The notes under the pieces: model-generated
Seen by the model: only the letters and a program-made list of their open reading frames with translations
Database searches by the model: none
Told to the model about the DNA's origin: nothing
In this document: positions 21,495 through 33,955 of the stretch, in pieces
Numbering within the stretch: the first letter of the stretch is position 1
How the letters are laid out: each line of letters begins with the position of its first letter
Program-made: the position numbers and the translations under genes
Source of the DNA: Rapana venosa
Taxonomy: Eukaryota; Mollusca; Gastropoda; Neogastropoda; Muricidae
DNA length: 64,000 nucleotides
Assembly (NCBI GenBank): GCA_028751875.1
Contig: CM054135.1
Coordinates: 62,419,929 to 62,483,928, forward strand
Direction: 5' to 3'

Positions 21495-21705
21495 TAGTAA
21501 TAGCAGCAGCAGCAGCAGTAGAAGTGGAAGCACCAATAGTAGTTGTATATAGTGGTAGTAGAAGAAGAAGAAGTAGCTGAAGGAGTGAGGAACAGGGGGA
21601 GAAGAAAACGATGAGGAGGAGCAGAAGACAGAGAAGAGGAAAAGGAGGAGCAGGAGAAGAAGAAGAAGAAGAACAACAACAACAACAACAGAAGTCCAAT
21701 TTAGT
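21495..21705. repeat. Purine-rich (AGC)n, (GAA)n, (CAA)n tract
   Basis: Short GCA, AGA, GGA and CAA triplet blocks lie in series, adjacent to the larger triplet array. Confidence 0.8.
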
Positions 21706-22770
21706 TCAGCTTTTACTATTAACAGCAAGGACAACATTTAATTAATGCAAGTAATTTCAAAACTGAAAAGGCATTCAACATACTGCAGACAGCTATTCAG
21801 ACTTGAAGATGAAAACCCTCAGCCTATTTAGATGGCACACAAGGAGGCCAACATTCCTTTGAAAAGACATTTCACAGAAGTCTTTGCAGCACAAAAAGGG
21901 GTGATTGTCATAATCTAGTTCAGCCGTCAGACTTCGAGTTTTTAATGAGCTTTTTTCACGAGGAACAGGATCTACAAATGATAGTTAGCACCCATAATTT
22001 TTTTGTAGACATCAACAGCATTACAAAACACTGCTTCGGGACTTGGGTTTGCAAAGGTACGGATTTGATTTCTGGCCTTCAAAAAGAAAAGCAAAAAAAA
22101 AAATCAACCACTGGAGCAATTCAGGCTTTTGATGTTCTCCTTTTTTTGAGTTCAATATGTAGAGGCTCAAGTGACAAGACAGAATCCTTACACTAAAGAT
22201 TTTCAATACTTTTTAAGTAGACATTTCTGAAAGCACTACTTAGAGTGCCTAAATAACACGACAGGTGTCTGTATCTCTCTGGCTGAGTTAACACCATAGT
22301 TTGGAACAAAAACAGGCAATTAAAAGGGACAACAGTTTGGTGCCTGTACTTGAAAAGCCCATTGAGTGAAGAAAAACCCAAGAGAACACTGGTGCATGCA
22401 CTATTTCAAGCACGCAAGTTGACCTACATATTCACACGCAGTCACCCTGTACCTTCAGTACCTATACTCCCATCAGACCTACACATGCAAATGGCACACA
22501 CAGGCCCACATGTGCACGCACTCGCACACACCCACGCACCCACAGAAGTACCCACTCAGGCACCCACAAAATCACCCAAGTACTGACACCACATCAATCC
22601 GCCCGCATCCCTGAATTTATACACACTTCATCAAAGCGACAAGCCACGAAACATGGACGACAGAACCCTTAGCCGCAGTCTGCCCACGGCGCCAACAATT
22701 GGAACTGGTGTTGTTCCCTCTTGGGAGGCTCTTGCCTCCCGTCCTTTCTCACTCTAGCCGAAGACACCCG
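21706..22770. other. No gene seen; faint SINE4-like tail
   Basis: ACAGGTGTCTGTATCTCTCTGG near 22260 resembles the SINE4 3' part near 36530. The rest is unassigned. Confidence 0.35.
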
Positions 22771-22796
22771 CCCCCCCCCCCCCCCCCCCCCCCCCC
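22771..22796. repeat. C homopolymer
   Basis: About 26 C bases. Confidence 0.95.
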
Positions 22797-24145
22797 TTCA
22801 GTTCTCTGACCTCTAGCCCTCTGTCTTCTGTTCAGCCATTTTTCACGGCAGTCTGCCAAACTCCTTCCAGGAAACTGCATCACCGAGAAGGACTTTTTGT
22901 CATGGTGGCCACCACTAGAGGTGTAGAGTGCCTCGAGGTATAGACATTATTTTCATCATTATTGTCCCTGAGTCTACTGGCATCAGTAACAACAATACTA
23001 AATATCATCAAACAACGACGGTGTAACCACTATCACTACAATAACACTACAACCACTACCACTGCCACAGCCATCACCACCACCACCACTCTATCTATAA
23101 AATGTTCTCTGTTGTCATATTCTATATAACACTGAAGGCACCATATAGCTTTTAACAATTCTGTAGAAAATATAAGACGCATTCTCAATTGAAGACAAAG
23201 AGAACATTCAAATCGAGTGCAGTTTTACAGAAAATCGATTAGTTTGAGTATAAAAAAAAATCCAGCAAATATTGTATCTTGTCATTTCTTTGATGTCTAC
23301 TAGATCTAGACCCTTAACCACAGTATTCTTGCGCGGAATTAGAATGGGACTATTACAGTTTCTTTGACTTCTATATCTGTTTCACATAGCTAGAAATGGC
23401 TTGAAATAAGCAACGATTTTTTTTCAAAATAGCACTCAATAAGTTGGACTTACACTTTCAGTGACTGGGTCAAAAAGACAATAAAGGGTAAAAGGGGAGG
23501 AGTGGGGATTGAAATGACAGTATTTGACCTAAAGAGTTAAGCTGGAATGCAACCTACATTTTTAGTGTACTCCACTACAAAAGTCATGCACTACTCACAA
23601 AGTTCAAAGGCAACTGGGTCCCTTTCAGGATGAGCGATCCTTCTCAGGGCTGTACGAATGCTTCTGAGGCCTTTATCACTTTATCATCAGCATAGAGTAT
23701 ACTTCCATCCAGGTGTTACTTCAGAAATAAGAAAAGGTAATAATCTCAAGGAACCAGTGTTGTAGAAAAATGTAGGTGTTTGAGCAGTTTGAACTCACAT
23801 TCATGAATGGTTGGAAACGCTGTTCATGTTTGACATGTAGGCAGGGGAATAGTCCTGATCAGAGAAAGCACCTCTTTCATATGGCAAAATGTTTCTCAAA
23901 ATGGCGGCTGAAGTTGCTGTAAAAAGCAGTGGCAGTATTCCCTTGCGACATTGCACCCATTTTGAAGAAGACCACTTGTACAGATTTCATCTACATCCAA
24001 AAGAACAAAAAACAAAACCTGATACTATCATTACCTTACTTACTTTGAATCAGGCCAAAGCTTTGATATAAATTAGTGCCATGGGCTTTGTTAAGATGTT
24101 GTTATGCTTGTAAATGTTATGTTGGGGCTGTCTTCATCTATGAAA
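22797..24145. other. 1.35 kb with nothing recognised
   Basis: AT-rich ordinary DNA with no repeat shared with the rest of the window and no convincing frame. Confidence 0.45.
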
Positions 24146-24262
24146 AAAAATCCCTTTGCATCTTGGCATTGGGCATCTTGGTCGTGGCTTGAACCCAGGC
24201 TCGGACTCGGGGCATTGTTTTAACAACCAGGGTATCCCATCCACCTGAGAGTAGATATCATT
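24146..24262 (-). repeat. tRNA-like SINE head, unassigned family
   Basis: On the minus strand, CCTGGTTGTTAAAACAATG resembles an A box. GGGTTCAAGCC is a good B box 30-40 nt downstream. The following A-rich sequence may be the body of a decayed SINE. It does not match SINE1-4 closely. Confidence 0.4.
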
Positions 24263-24687
24263 TTTGTTTGTGAGAGAGAGACACCTTTTCATGGCTGCCT
24301 TAGCAAAACCTTCAGGTGTCAGGCTGCCTTTACCAGACCACGCACCTTTCAAATCATGTTCGCATTTTGCTGGGAGCCAGCATGCCAAAACAGTCGTTAA
24401 CAACACAGCTCCTTCTTCCTTGTTTGATTTCTGCTGACCACTTCTTTACCATCGTATACAAAGGAACAGACTCCTAGGTTGTGACCATTCCTTCTAAGTG
24501 GATTAGGAGAAACTCCCATGTCGCAGAGATGGTTGATCATGGGATGGTCACTGTGCCAGTGTGCTATGTTAAAACTTCCTGCTGTAATGCAAGCAGGCTG
24601 TATGTCTATTTTGTGCATCGTGCAGCTTTGTGCAAATTTATGTCAGTCATATTCATCATTTCCATGGTTGGGCCACGGAGCTGCTCT

Positions 24688-24694
24688 CCTCTCT

Positions 24695-24749
<55 letters not shown>

Positions 24750-24772
24750 ACTCTCTCTCTCTCTCCCTCTCT
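24688..24772. repeat. (CT)n microsatellite
   Basis: CT repeats with CCT steps. Confidence 0.95.
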
Positions 24773-24881
24773 GCCATTGTGTCCGGTGGGAATGGATGAC
24801 AGAATTCACTAAATCGCATACACACGGGGACTAGATGTAAAAAAGCAATGAGTGCTATTCCATTATCCTCGAAATAAAAGA
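24773..24881 (+). repeat. SINE1 3' end
   Basis: GTCCGGTGGGAATGGATGAC, then CATACACACGGGGACTAGAT, then ATTATCCTCGAAATAAAAGA match the SINE1 3' third. CT arrays sit on both sides. Confidence 0.85.
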
Positions 24882-24882
24882 A

Positions 24883-24945
<63 letters not shown>

Positions 24946-25035
24946 CTCTCTCTCTCTGTGTGTCTCTGTCTCTGTGTCCGTGTGTTGTGTTGTGGTGTGT
25001 GTGTGTGTGTCTTTCTGTCTGTCTGTCTGTCTGGA
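24882..25035. repeat. (CT)n, (GT)n, (TGTC)n compound array
   Basis: The array begins at the last base of the SINE1 tail. Confidence 0.95.
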
Positions 25036-25404
25036 AAGTGGTGCAGTTAAGAGAAAAGAAAAAGAAAGACTGCACCATTGCCAAAGCCAGTCTATCACAA
25101 GCAGCCTTAACAAGTGAAACTGGTTTTTGCTCCGTTGGGGGTCTCTACCACCACCCCCACCCCTACCCCCACCCACCCCTGCCTGTCCTTTTGACAGAAA
25201 CATACACCCTCTACCCCCACCCAGCCTTATTTGCCTTTTCATTCCGTGACTGCCCCCTCAACCCCCTCTCCAAATCACTGAGGGGGAAAATTCATTGATC
25301 GTAATCGCAGAGAGAGAGATTCTATGTCAGCGAGAGATTTCAGAGAGCTTCCATACTTTTCTTTTGGTCAGAGCTTGAATCGCTGCAATCTTGTATCCAT
25401 GGAC

Positions 25405-25407
<3 letters not shown>

Positions 25408-25468
<61 letters not shown>

Positions 25469-25554
25469 CGTGTGTTTGGGGGGGGAAGGGGGGGTGGTGG
25501 AAGAGGGTGTGGGAGGGGTTGAGTGCACATATCCACACGTGGACATGATGCAGG

Positions 25555-25585
<31 letters not shown>

Positions 25586-25612
25586 TGTGTGTGTGAGTGT
25601 GTGTAAACGCGC
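25408..25612. repeat. (GT)n microsatellite in two blocks
   Basis: GT repeats at 25408-25475 and 25553-25606 flank a G-rich GGGGGTGGTGG stretch. Confidence 0.95.
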
Positions 25613-25639
25613 TATTTGTCGAGAACAGCACTTTTCCCA

Positions 25640-26062
25640 GCACCAGTCTGCCATAATCAGCACCATTCTCAGCTCTAGTCTGCCATAATCAGCACCATTC
25701 TCAGCTCTATTCTGCCATAATCAGCACCATTCTCAGCTCTATTTTGCTATAATCAGCACCATTCCCAGCACCAGTCTGCCATAATCAGCACCATTCTCAG
25801 CTCTAGTCTGCCATAATCAACACCACTCTCAGCTCTATTCTGCCATAATCAGCACCATTCTCAGCTCTATTCTGCCATAATCAGCACCACTCTCAGCTCT
25901 ATTTTGCCATAATCAGCACCATTCCCAGCACCAGTCTGCCATAATCAGCATCATTCTCAGCTCTAGTCTGCCATAATTAGCACAACTCCCAACACCATTC
26001 TACCAAAACTGGAGTATTTCCCAGTAGTAGTAGTAGTCTACCATAAATAACACCATTCTCAG
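25640..26062 (+). repeat. About 32-bp minisatellite, plus orientation
   Basis: Roughly 13 units of TCTGCCATAATCAGCACCAT followed by TCTCAGCTCTAT or TCCCAGCACCAG. Units are well conserved in the middle and decay at the ends. Related units continue at 26205-26290 after an AGA array. Confidence 0.95.
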
Positions 26063-26073
26063 TTTAAGAGAGA

Positions 26074-26168
26074 AGAAGAAGAAGAAGAAGAAGAAGAAGA
26101 AGAAGAAGAAGAAGAAGAAGAAGAAGAAGAAGAAGAAGAAGAAGAAGAAGAAGAAGAAGAAGAAGAGA
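26074..26168. repeat. (AGA)n triplet array
   Basis: About 30 near-perfect GAA/AGA triplets, embedded in the minisatellite. Confidence 0.97.
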
Positions 26169-26204
26169 AAAAATATGAAGAAGAAAATTATGAATTGTCT
26201 CATT

Positions 26205-26290
26205 GCCATCTGCCAAAAATGGAATTATCCCAAGCACCAGTCTGCCAAAGTTTGGAACCATTCCAACACCAGTTTGCCAAAAGAATAAGG
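26205..26290 (+). repeat. Decayed minisatellite units
   Basis: CATCTGCCAAAAATGGAATT and CAGTCTGCCAAAGTTTGGAA units link the sequence types of the 25640 and 28555 arrays. Confidence 0.7.
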
Positions 26291-26524
26291 AGAATAACTG
26301 CCTGTACTTAGTGACTTTCTGGCCTTCCTCCAGTTTCCCTCTCTTCCCCTAGCAGCCTTGGTTGCATCCCCTTCCTCCTGATCGCCCCCCCCCTCCCCCC
26401 GCCCTATCAAGCCCCACCCACCCACCCACCCTTCCCACACGCACACACTAATTTCTCTTAACACCTTGAAAGGGAAATTCATTGATTTTATTGACTTTGG
26501 AAAATTATGACTTTTTTGGCCAGA

Positions 26525-26870
26525 GAGTTTCATCTTTTGTTTTTCTGTCTGCCTGGCAGGCAGGCAGCCTGCCTGTCTGTCTGTTTGTCTGATCATCTGT
26601 GTCTATCTGTCTTTCCCTCTGTTTTCTTCCTTTCTGTTTGTCTGTCCATCCGTATTTCTTTCTTTCTTTCCCTATGTCTTCTTCCTTTCTTGTTGTCTGT
26701 CCATTTGTCTTTCTTTGTTTGTCTTTCTGTTTTTCTAGTCTGTCTTTCTTTCCATCCATCTATCTGTAAGTCTGATTATCTGTTTGGTTGTCTGTCCATC
26801 CGTCTTTCTTTGTTTCTGTCTTTCTATCTGTCTTTCTTTCCTCCCACCTGTCTGTCTGTTTGTCTGTCTC
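26525..26870. repeat. (TTTC/TGTC)n degenerate array
   Basis: TTTC, TGTC and TATC units run over about 350 bp. Confidence 0.9.
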
Positions 26871-27149
26871 TCTTTAATTGTTCGTGTTCTTGTTTCATCC
26901 TTTGTTTCAATCCTTCTTTCGTTTCCTCTTGGGTGTTTTTTAATATATTTCTGTACCTTGGTTTCAGAATTCTGTTCTACATTCTGTTATCAGTCAGCAA
27001 ACTGTAAAGCGCAGCAGACACAGATAGCACCCGAGAGCGAACCTGCAGCTATCTGACCGAGGAGATAGATTAGTGCAAACAAACAACAATTATGTGAGGT
27101 GCACCCTCTGAGCAGAGAGGAAAATATACATATATGTTCAAGTCTGAAG

Positions 27150-27362
27150 CACTCCAGTGTATACGCACGTGCCAAGGAATACGTGCACAGAACGTCTTTC
27201 GCACACGTTAAAACCTGTTCCACTTTCTGGAAGAGTAAGCCATCGTGCACCAGTGGCAACGGATGACAAAATTGACAAAACTGTATACACACGGGGACTG
27301 GCTGTAAAACAGTACCTGAGGGCTTATTCCATTATCCCCGAAATTAAAGAATAAAATAAATA
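27150..27362 (+). repeat. SINE1, 5'-truncated copy
   Basis: CGCACACGTTAAAACCTGTT, TGGAAGAGTAAGCCAT, CATACACACGGGGACTGG and TTATTCCATTATCCCCGAAA match the SINE1 body and tail. The tail becomes (ATAA)n. Confidence 0.85.
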
Positions 27363-27384
27363 AATAAAAGGAAGAAAGACGGAC

Positions 27385-27600
27385 CTGAGAGACAGACAGA
27401 CAGACAGAGACTGACAGACAGACAGAGACAGAGACAAAAAGTGCATACAGACAGACAGAAAGACAGACAGATAGACAGAAAGACAGAGACAGACAAATAG
27501 ACAGACAGACAGACAGAAAGAAAGAAAGAAACAAACGAACAATCAAACAAACAAACAAATGAACAACAACAAAAACGACAGGAAGGAAGGAAGGAAACAA
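27385..27600. repeat. (ACAG)n/(CAAA)n array
   Basis: ACAG units grade to AAAG, CAAA and GGAA tetranucleotides. Confidence 0.9.
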
Positions 27601-27900
27601 TTTAATCAAACTTTGTAGCTGAAAAAAAACAGTTAAAATATCTGACAGTGATTATGATCAATTAGCTTTAAAGAAATTGAAAGAAACTGGGGGAAAAGAG
27701 GACAAAGGCTGGGGATGGGGGGGGGGGGGGTCTGTTGAGGGAGGGGGTGGGGGGCAAGGTGAGACCAAGGCTTGGAAGGAGAGGACAAAAAAAAAAAAAA
27801 AGAAGGCCAGAGCAGTTGCAGAGTACAGAAAGCTAAATTCCTTATTTTTGGCAAATAAGTGATGGAATGTTTTTGTCGGTTTTTTTTTTTCAAACTGCTA

Positions 27901-27912
27901 TTCTCTCTCTCT

Positions 27913-27977
<65 letters not shown>

Positions 27978-28012
27978 GAATTTGTCATTGCATTGTCATT
28001 TCATTCTCTCTC

Positions 28013-28053
<41 letters not shown>

Positions 28054-28089
28054 CTTCTGATTCTTCTCTCTCAATTTGTCATTGTCATT

Positions 28090-28155
<66 letters not shown>

Positions 28156-28262
28156 TTGTAATTGCCATTGCCATTGTCATTGTCATTCTTCTCTCTCTCA
28201 ATTTGTCATTGTCATTGTCATTCTCTCTCTCTCAATTTGTCATTGTCATTCTATCTCTCTCT

Positions 28263-28303
<41 letters not shown>

Positions 28304-28431
28304 TTGTAATTGCCATTGCCATTGTCATTGTCATTCTCTCTCTCTCTCTCAATTTGTCATTGTCATTGTCATTCTCTCTCTCTCAATTTGTCATTGTATT
28401 CTCTCTCTCTCTCTTAATTTGTCTATTGTCA

Positions 28432-28495
<64 letters not shown>
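27901..28495. repeat. Compound array of (CT)n and TTGTCATT modules
   Basis: At least seven AATTTGTCATTG/TTGTCATT modules alternate with CT blocks of varied length. The larger pattern AATTTGTAATTGCCATTGCC recurs at about 28151 and 28300. Confidence 0.9.
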
Positions 28496-28554
28496 GGTTT
28501 TTGTCACAAACTGGTGTTGGTATTGGGGCTTTGTGTGTGTGTGTGTGTAAACTG

Positions 28555-28815
28555 CTAGAGGAATGGTTCCACTTTTGGCATACTGCTGCTGGGTACGTTT
28601 CCTTTTTTGGCAGACTGGCTTTGGGAGCAGTTCCATTTTGGCAGATTGGTGCTAGAAGCAGTGCCATTTATGGCAGACTAGGACAGAGATGGCGTTATTT
28701 GTGATTTATTGGCATTGAGAATAGTACTCTTTATGGTTGTGCGGTAGATTGGAGCAGAGAAAGGCGCTATCCATGGCAGCTTGGCACTAAAAATGGGGCT
28801 ATTTCTGAGCAGATG
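28555..28815 (-). repeat. About 32-bp minisatellite, minus orientation
   Basis: Units such as TTTTGGCAGACTGGCTTTGG and ATTTATGGCAGACTAGG are reverse complements of the 25640-26290 units (AGTCTGCCATAA...). They are more diverged. Together with that array they flank a 2.3 kb interior in inverted orientation. Confidence 0.75.
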
Positions 28816-28947
28816 AAAAGATGTTTGGATTTTTAAGCACTCAATTATGTATGCACACGAGTGCACAAGTGCATGCGTACACACCTACAAACAGAGGGGG
28901 GTGGGGGGTAAGAAGAGGAAGACGGAGAGACGGAGGAAGATGGGATG

Positions 28948-28952
<5 letters not shown>

Positions 28953-29036
<84 letters not shown>

Positions 29037-29068
29037 TAGAGACAGAGAGACAAAGAGAGACAATGACA
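28953..29068. repeat. (GA)n and (ACAG)n array
   Basis: GA repeats are followed by about eleven ACAG units. Confidence 0.95.
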
Positions 29069-29095
29069 GTGGGTTTTGGGGGCTAAGCTTTACGT

Positions 29096-29515
29096 TCATT
29101 TATAAGGTGACATTGAGATGGGGCAAGAAAGTGCAGACCTTCATCAACAGCTGCCTGAGACGAATCCTCCAGATCCACTGGCCCGACACCATCAGCAACG
29201 CAGACCTGTGGAAACGTACCAACCAGCTGCCAGCCGAGAATGAAATCCGGCGCAGAAGATGGGGATGGATCGGGCACACCCTGAGAAAGCCAGCCAGCAA
29301 CATCACAAGGCAGGCACTATCATGGAACTCCCAGGGAAAACGAAAAAGAGGAGGGCCAAGAAACACCTGGCGACGTGACCTTGAGGCAGAAACCAAGAAG
29401 ATGGGATATACCTGGAGACAGCTGGAGAGAATAGCCCACGACAGAGGACTCTGGCGGACTGTTGTCGGCGGCCTATGCTCCAGGGGGAGTGATGGGCCTA
29501 AGTAAGTAGGGGTAG
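29096..29515 (+). pseudogene. LINE C-terminal fragment (same type as LINE2)
   Basis: One long frame contains [54 protein letters not shown] and [14 protein letters not shown]. This matches the last ~130 residues of LINE2 (61535-61883). The frame is still open and ends just before 29506. The rest of the element is missing. Confidence 0.88.
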
Positions 29516-30712
29516 TGTACAAAACACATAATCATATATTGAAAAAGAACACAATCAATGACAGCCCAAAAGAACAGCATAGTGTGGAATCTATATCACT
29601 GTTTTACAATAATTACACAATATGAATAATACAACTGTGATGCATATTATTTGTCAAATCAAACATGCATACACACACATTATAACACATTTAGTTTATG
29701 TTGTGACAAAGTTTGGCACAAAGCAAATCAGTTATGATATGTCTCTGTCCAGATTACCTCTTTCTATAGCTGTGGTTCTATTCGAGTTAGATTGTTACTC
29801 ATTTTGCATAATAAAATCACAGTTATCAATTTTCTTTGTAATGTCGTTTAATGTAATGGATAACATCTCTACAGGAAACTTCACTCTCTTAATATTCACT
29901 AGGTCACATTTTTAATACATTGTCTCAGACTCAACATTTTCTGCACACTACGCATCCCGGTTATGATAAATTTCTTTCATCTCATTCACATCATTAAATA
30001 TATCTTTTATCACATTTGCATCATCCCAGACATACTTTATCACACCCACACTTTCACAAACATCGTCGCAGAGAGACTTGTTCATAATTGTATCATTGAA
30101 TGAACTGCATGACTACTCACTTACAGCTTCGTCATTCAACAATGTCACTGTCTGTCTGTCCTGATAAATCATCCTTATGTCTTGAATGTGCAAATGATTG
30201 CCTGACACTATAGCACAATGATTGTCACACAGTCATGTCCATAATAACATCACTAGGAGCATGGTCAGCAGCATAAAACACTCATTCAAATGGCTAAAAA
30301 AAAATAACCCAGAAGGAGATCGAATGACATTGTTTGCTTCTTCCCTGGCTTGCTCTGTGTACTTCTGCCCTCCTTCTGTCTCTGTTCACTTGGGACCAAC
30401 TCTTTCTCCGAAAAAGCAAAGTGACAGAGGTATGGATAGTAATTCTACTGGTTAGTCTTGAGTAGGACAACAGTTTGATCGCCTCTACCGTTCACTTTGA
30501 AGGAAGACAGCACCATTTCTTTCAGAGTGGAGCTCAGAAAGCATGGCAGTATTGCAGGGATTCCTTCAACTGGCATTGTGTATCCTTAACTTCATGAAAC
30601 AAAAAACAACAACCCAACTCTGAGCAGAAAAACGAAGTGTGTCTTGCTAGCAGCCTAGTAAGGAAAGTAACCGACAGAAAGGGAGAGACAGGATGACAGA
30701 GACAGAACAAGC

Positions 30713-30714
<2 letters not shown>
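29516..30714. other. 1.2 kb with nothing recognised
   Basis: AT-rich ordinary DNA. Frames at 29622-29915 and 30222-30455 show no domain. Confidence 0.45.
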
Positions 30715-30759
<45 letters not shown>

Positions 30760-30825
30760 TGTGTGTGTGTGTGTGTAGAAAGAGAGAGACATAGAGAGGC
30801 AGAGACCTACAGACAGACAAACAGG
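30715..30825. repeat. (GA)n/(GT)n microsatellite
   Basis: GA repeats, a short GT block, then ACAG-type units. Confidence 0.95.
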
Positions 30826-31030
30826 CAGACTCAAAAGCAAGACATACAGGCAGAGTGTAAAAAAACAAACAAAAATAAACCAGATCGGAAAATAACAGCA
30901 CAATTTATGTCCGTCTCTTAGAAACTGGAAAGGCTGGAACCAGTTTATGCCCTCAGGTGGCTGAGGATGAGGGGGAAGGGGGTGCTGAAAGGAGACACGT
31001 CACACACAGGAAGTGAAGAAATGGGAGGAG

Positions 31031-31090
31031 GGGGGGGGGGGGGGGGGGCAGAGAGAGAGAGAGTAGAGAGAGAGAGAGAGAGAGAGAAAG
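31031..31090. repeat. G run and (GA)n
   Basis: A G homopolymer of about 20 is followed by GA repeats. Confidence 0.9.
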
Positions 31091-31317
31091 GTAGACTGTG
31101 CAGTTGGAGGATGGTGGGCGAGGAGAAAGGTGTGGTGGGGTAGGGTGTTGTTTGGGCTGGGGTGGGGATGGTGTTGGGGCAGAGAAAGGGCGAAACGGTC
31201 AAGGCAGAGCAGGGAAGCCATGATGATCCTCTCCCGTTTTGTTTTTATACTCCCCAGTCTTCTCCTTTTCTGGACCAATGCCACAAAACACATACTGAAG
31301 ATTGTCAATGTCTGAAA

Positions 31318-31432
31318 GTGTTTCCTTTTGTTCTCGTTCCTCGGCTACAACTCCGAGGTTCACCAATGGTGAGGTTTTGCGTGTGTGACCGTTTTTCTGC
31401 CCACCATTAAGGTAGCCGCGTTCTGCCTTCAA
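31318..31432 (-). repeat. SINE3 3' half
   Basis: On the minus strand, CACCATTGGTGAACCTCGGA and GTAGCCGAGGAACGAGAACA match the 3' half of SINE3 at 40860-40910. AAGGCAGAACGCGGCTACCT matches the block near 40825. Confidence 0.75.
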
Positions 31433-32800
31433 GGAGTATGATTAATATAGTGGCATATATAGATTTATTATTTTTAAATAATGGGCGAGTTTTGACTCAC
31501 ACATACCAAAAAAAGAAACCACCAACTGAGCATTATCTCATATTGTTTGAGTTGGCGGGTGTGCGTGTATGCACGTTTGTTGATCTAGGCATTATCATTA
31601 AAACTGCTTCATTTACAGAATTCTAATTGTAAATGTTTATAGACATAAGTGTTATGTTTCCGCATGTCTCTCACTTTTAGACTTATTTGGATTAGGAGCC
31701 CGTTGCCGAATCGATTCGACCACGAGACCTATCAACATGATGTAGTTGAAAGCTTGGTTTGAATCCACATCGCGCAGACCTCACATTCTTTTGAAGGCAT
31801 AAATATCATTCCTTGCCTTGTTCTCCTGTTCTGAATGCGTTTTCCAGCCCCAAGGAAAATTGTTTCTGTTTGTGCAGAATATTCTCTTTTGCATGAAAAA
31901 TACGTTTAAAAAGAGACAGAAATGATAGATCGCATATGCACCGTTGCCATAACCTTATTTCAAAGTGCAAAAGAAGATTGCACAGTGCATCTTTGTTACA
32001 TTCACATTTCTACTGCCAGGAAAGACGGATCGCTTCGTGTTGACCTCATTTCAGGCCCAAGAGAATACAACTTGGTAATGCACCCCTGCAAGAAGTAACG
32101 TCATTCTAATCATACTAGTAAGAAACGATTGATCATTTTGTCCCTAAGCCCAACCTCGTGTTCATACCTGAGCAAAAGGTTGCTTATACATAGTTAGTCT
32201 TGCTACTGCCAAAAAGTAAAGTCAGGATGTTTCTGTCTTTTCTTTTTCTTCTTCTTTTTTTTAGACTGGAAGGGTTGAACAGTTTTGCTGCTGTTTCAGG
32301 AGTGATGATGATCTAAAGACAATGAGCCATGGACCTTACTGCACCGATGAAATATGGGCTCAAATGACTATGTACTGCTTATAGCAAAAATCTTCTTTTT
32401 TTCCCTGGGAATCAAACAGTTTCCGACTTACAATTTTAAAGAAAGTCTTGGGACTGAAAACTTCTTTTTATTCAAGCAGACACATGCCTGACAATTCCGT
32501 TAAGTATCTTAGCCACCTCCACCACACAGTGGTACATATATGGAGTTATCAACGACTTAGTAAGCATCATCTTTCTTGCACTTACGTGACATTATTTTTT
32601 TTCTTCTGACCTCCAACAAGCAACCCACCATAAGTCCATAACCTTCTTCCCGCCCCCCCTTTCTATCTAAAAAATAATTATTTACTGTTACTCTGAACCC
32701 TATTTTGATCTCTGACCATAGCTGTGGACGCAGCCTGTAATGTTGAAGTTGTGACACTATGATACTGGTCATTTAATTAATTGAATTTAATTAAGTTTTA
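31433..32800. other. 1.37 kb with nothing recognised
   Basis: GGTTTGAATCC near 31757 resembles a B box but has no matching A box. I see no gene. Confidence 0.45.
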
Positions 32801-32806
32801 ATTTAA

Positions 32807-33077
32807 TTCTTTTATATCGAGGATAATGGAATAAGCACTTACGTGCTTTTTTCATCCAGTCCCCGTGTGTATGCGGCTTTGTAAATTTGTCATCTGTTCC
32901 CACCGGCACAAGGTGGCCTACTCTTACGAAAAGCGGAACAGGATTTAACGTGTACGCAAGATGTTCTGCGTGCGTTCGCACACGGGACCTCGGTTCATAG
33001 TCTCATCCGAAGGACTTTTGGGGTGAGTGGAGTCTGCACTGATGTTAACTCCAGGGGAAAATATCCCCTTGAACGAA
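32807..33077 (-). repeat. SINE1 without its tRNA head
   Basis: The 3' end TTTTATATCGAGGATAATGG and the body, up to CCCCTTGAACG, match other copies. The match stops just inside the tRNA-like head at 33077. This is unusual, because LINE-driven truncation normally removes the 5' end cleanly and the break here is close to it. Confidence 0.85.
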
Positions 33078-33139
33078 CTAGCCAAAACTAGACATGCCAT
33101 CAACAGACATCTTCTCCTCCCTCGGCATTGTGGTAACGG

Positions 33140-33163
33140 ACCGGTAGGACCAAGGCTACCGGT
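33140..33163. other. Short perfect inverted repeat
   Basis: ACCGGTAG and CTACCGGT are exact reverse complements with an 8-nt spacer. Confidence 0.7.
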
Positions 33164-33479
33164 GCATACAATCAGTAGGCCTATATAGGTTCAGTCGCAA
33201 TGCAAAATCATTTTAGAATAATATATTGTGTGCGTGCACACACAACATCGGATTAAGTACCCGCCCCTATGCGCGCGCAATCATTTGTAGACGCGCAAGC
33301 GCGCGCAGACACACGCACACACACACTCTCTCTCTCAGCTGGAGACATGAAAAAATACAGACTGGCACACACACACACACAAAAGCATAACGCATGGGTG
33401 CGTAGGCATGCTTTTGCATTTACCTAAACATTTAACTCGGCGCAGGTTTGTGCTTCCAATTTAAACCTGTGATGACCAG

Positions 33480-33487
33480 AGCGAGAG

Positions 33488-33537
<50 letters not shown>

Positions 33538-33716
33538 CAGACATAGACAGATAGACAGAGATATGCACAGAGAGAGAGAGAGAGACAGAGACCAGAAAGA
33601 GGCATAGACAGAGACAGATAGAGACAGACAGAGAGACATGCAAAAGAGAGAGACAGAGACATAGACAGAGAAAGAGACATAGACAGAGACAGATAGAGAC
33701 AGACAGAGAGACATGC

Positions 33717-33786
<70 letters not shown>

Positions 33787-33955
33787 AAGAGAGAGAGAGA
33801 GCAGAGAGATAGTCACAGACATAAAAGCAGAGAGACAGAAAGAGACAGAGAGGGGACAGAGAGGGGGACAGAGAGAGAGGGGTAAGAGCAGAGACAGACA
33901 GAGAGACAGACAGAGACACAGAGACAGACAGACAGAGGGAAAGCAGAGTTCCGGA
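33480..33955. repeat. (GA)n/(ACAG)n array, about 470 bp
   Basis: A pure GA core lies at 33720-33780. A unit of about 110 bp containing GAGAGACATGCA recurs at about 33640 and 33710. Confidence 0.95.

Noticed and set aside
24134..24618. Two minus-strand frames of 73-90 codons that looked protein-like
   Set aside because: No domain recognised, and part of the first frame overlaps a tRNA-like SINE head.
25640..26062. CRISPR-like array
   Set aside because: A head-to-tail minisatellite with no spacers.
31750..31765. B-box-like GGTTTGAATCC, possible tRNA gene
   Set aside because: No A box at the right spacing and no cloverleaf stem.
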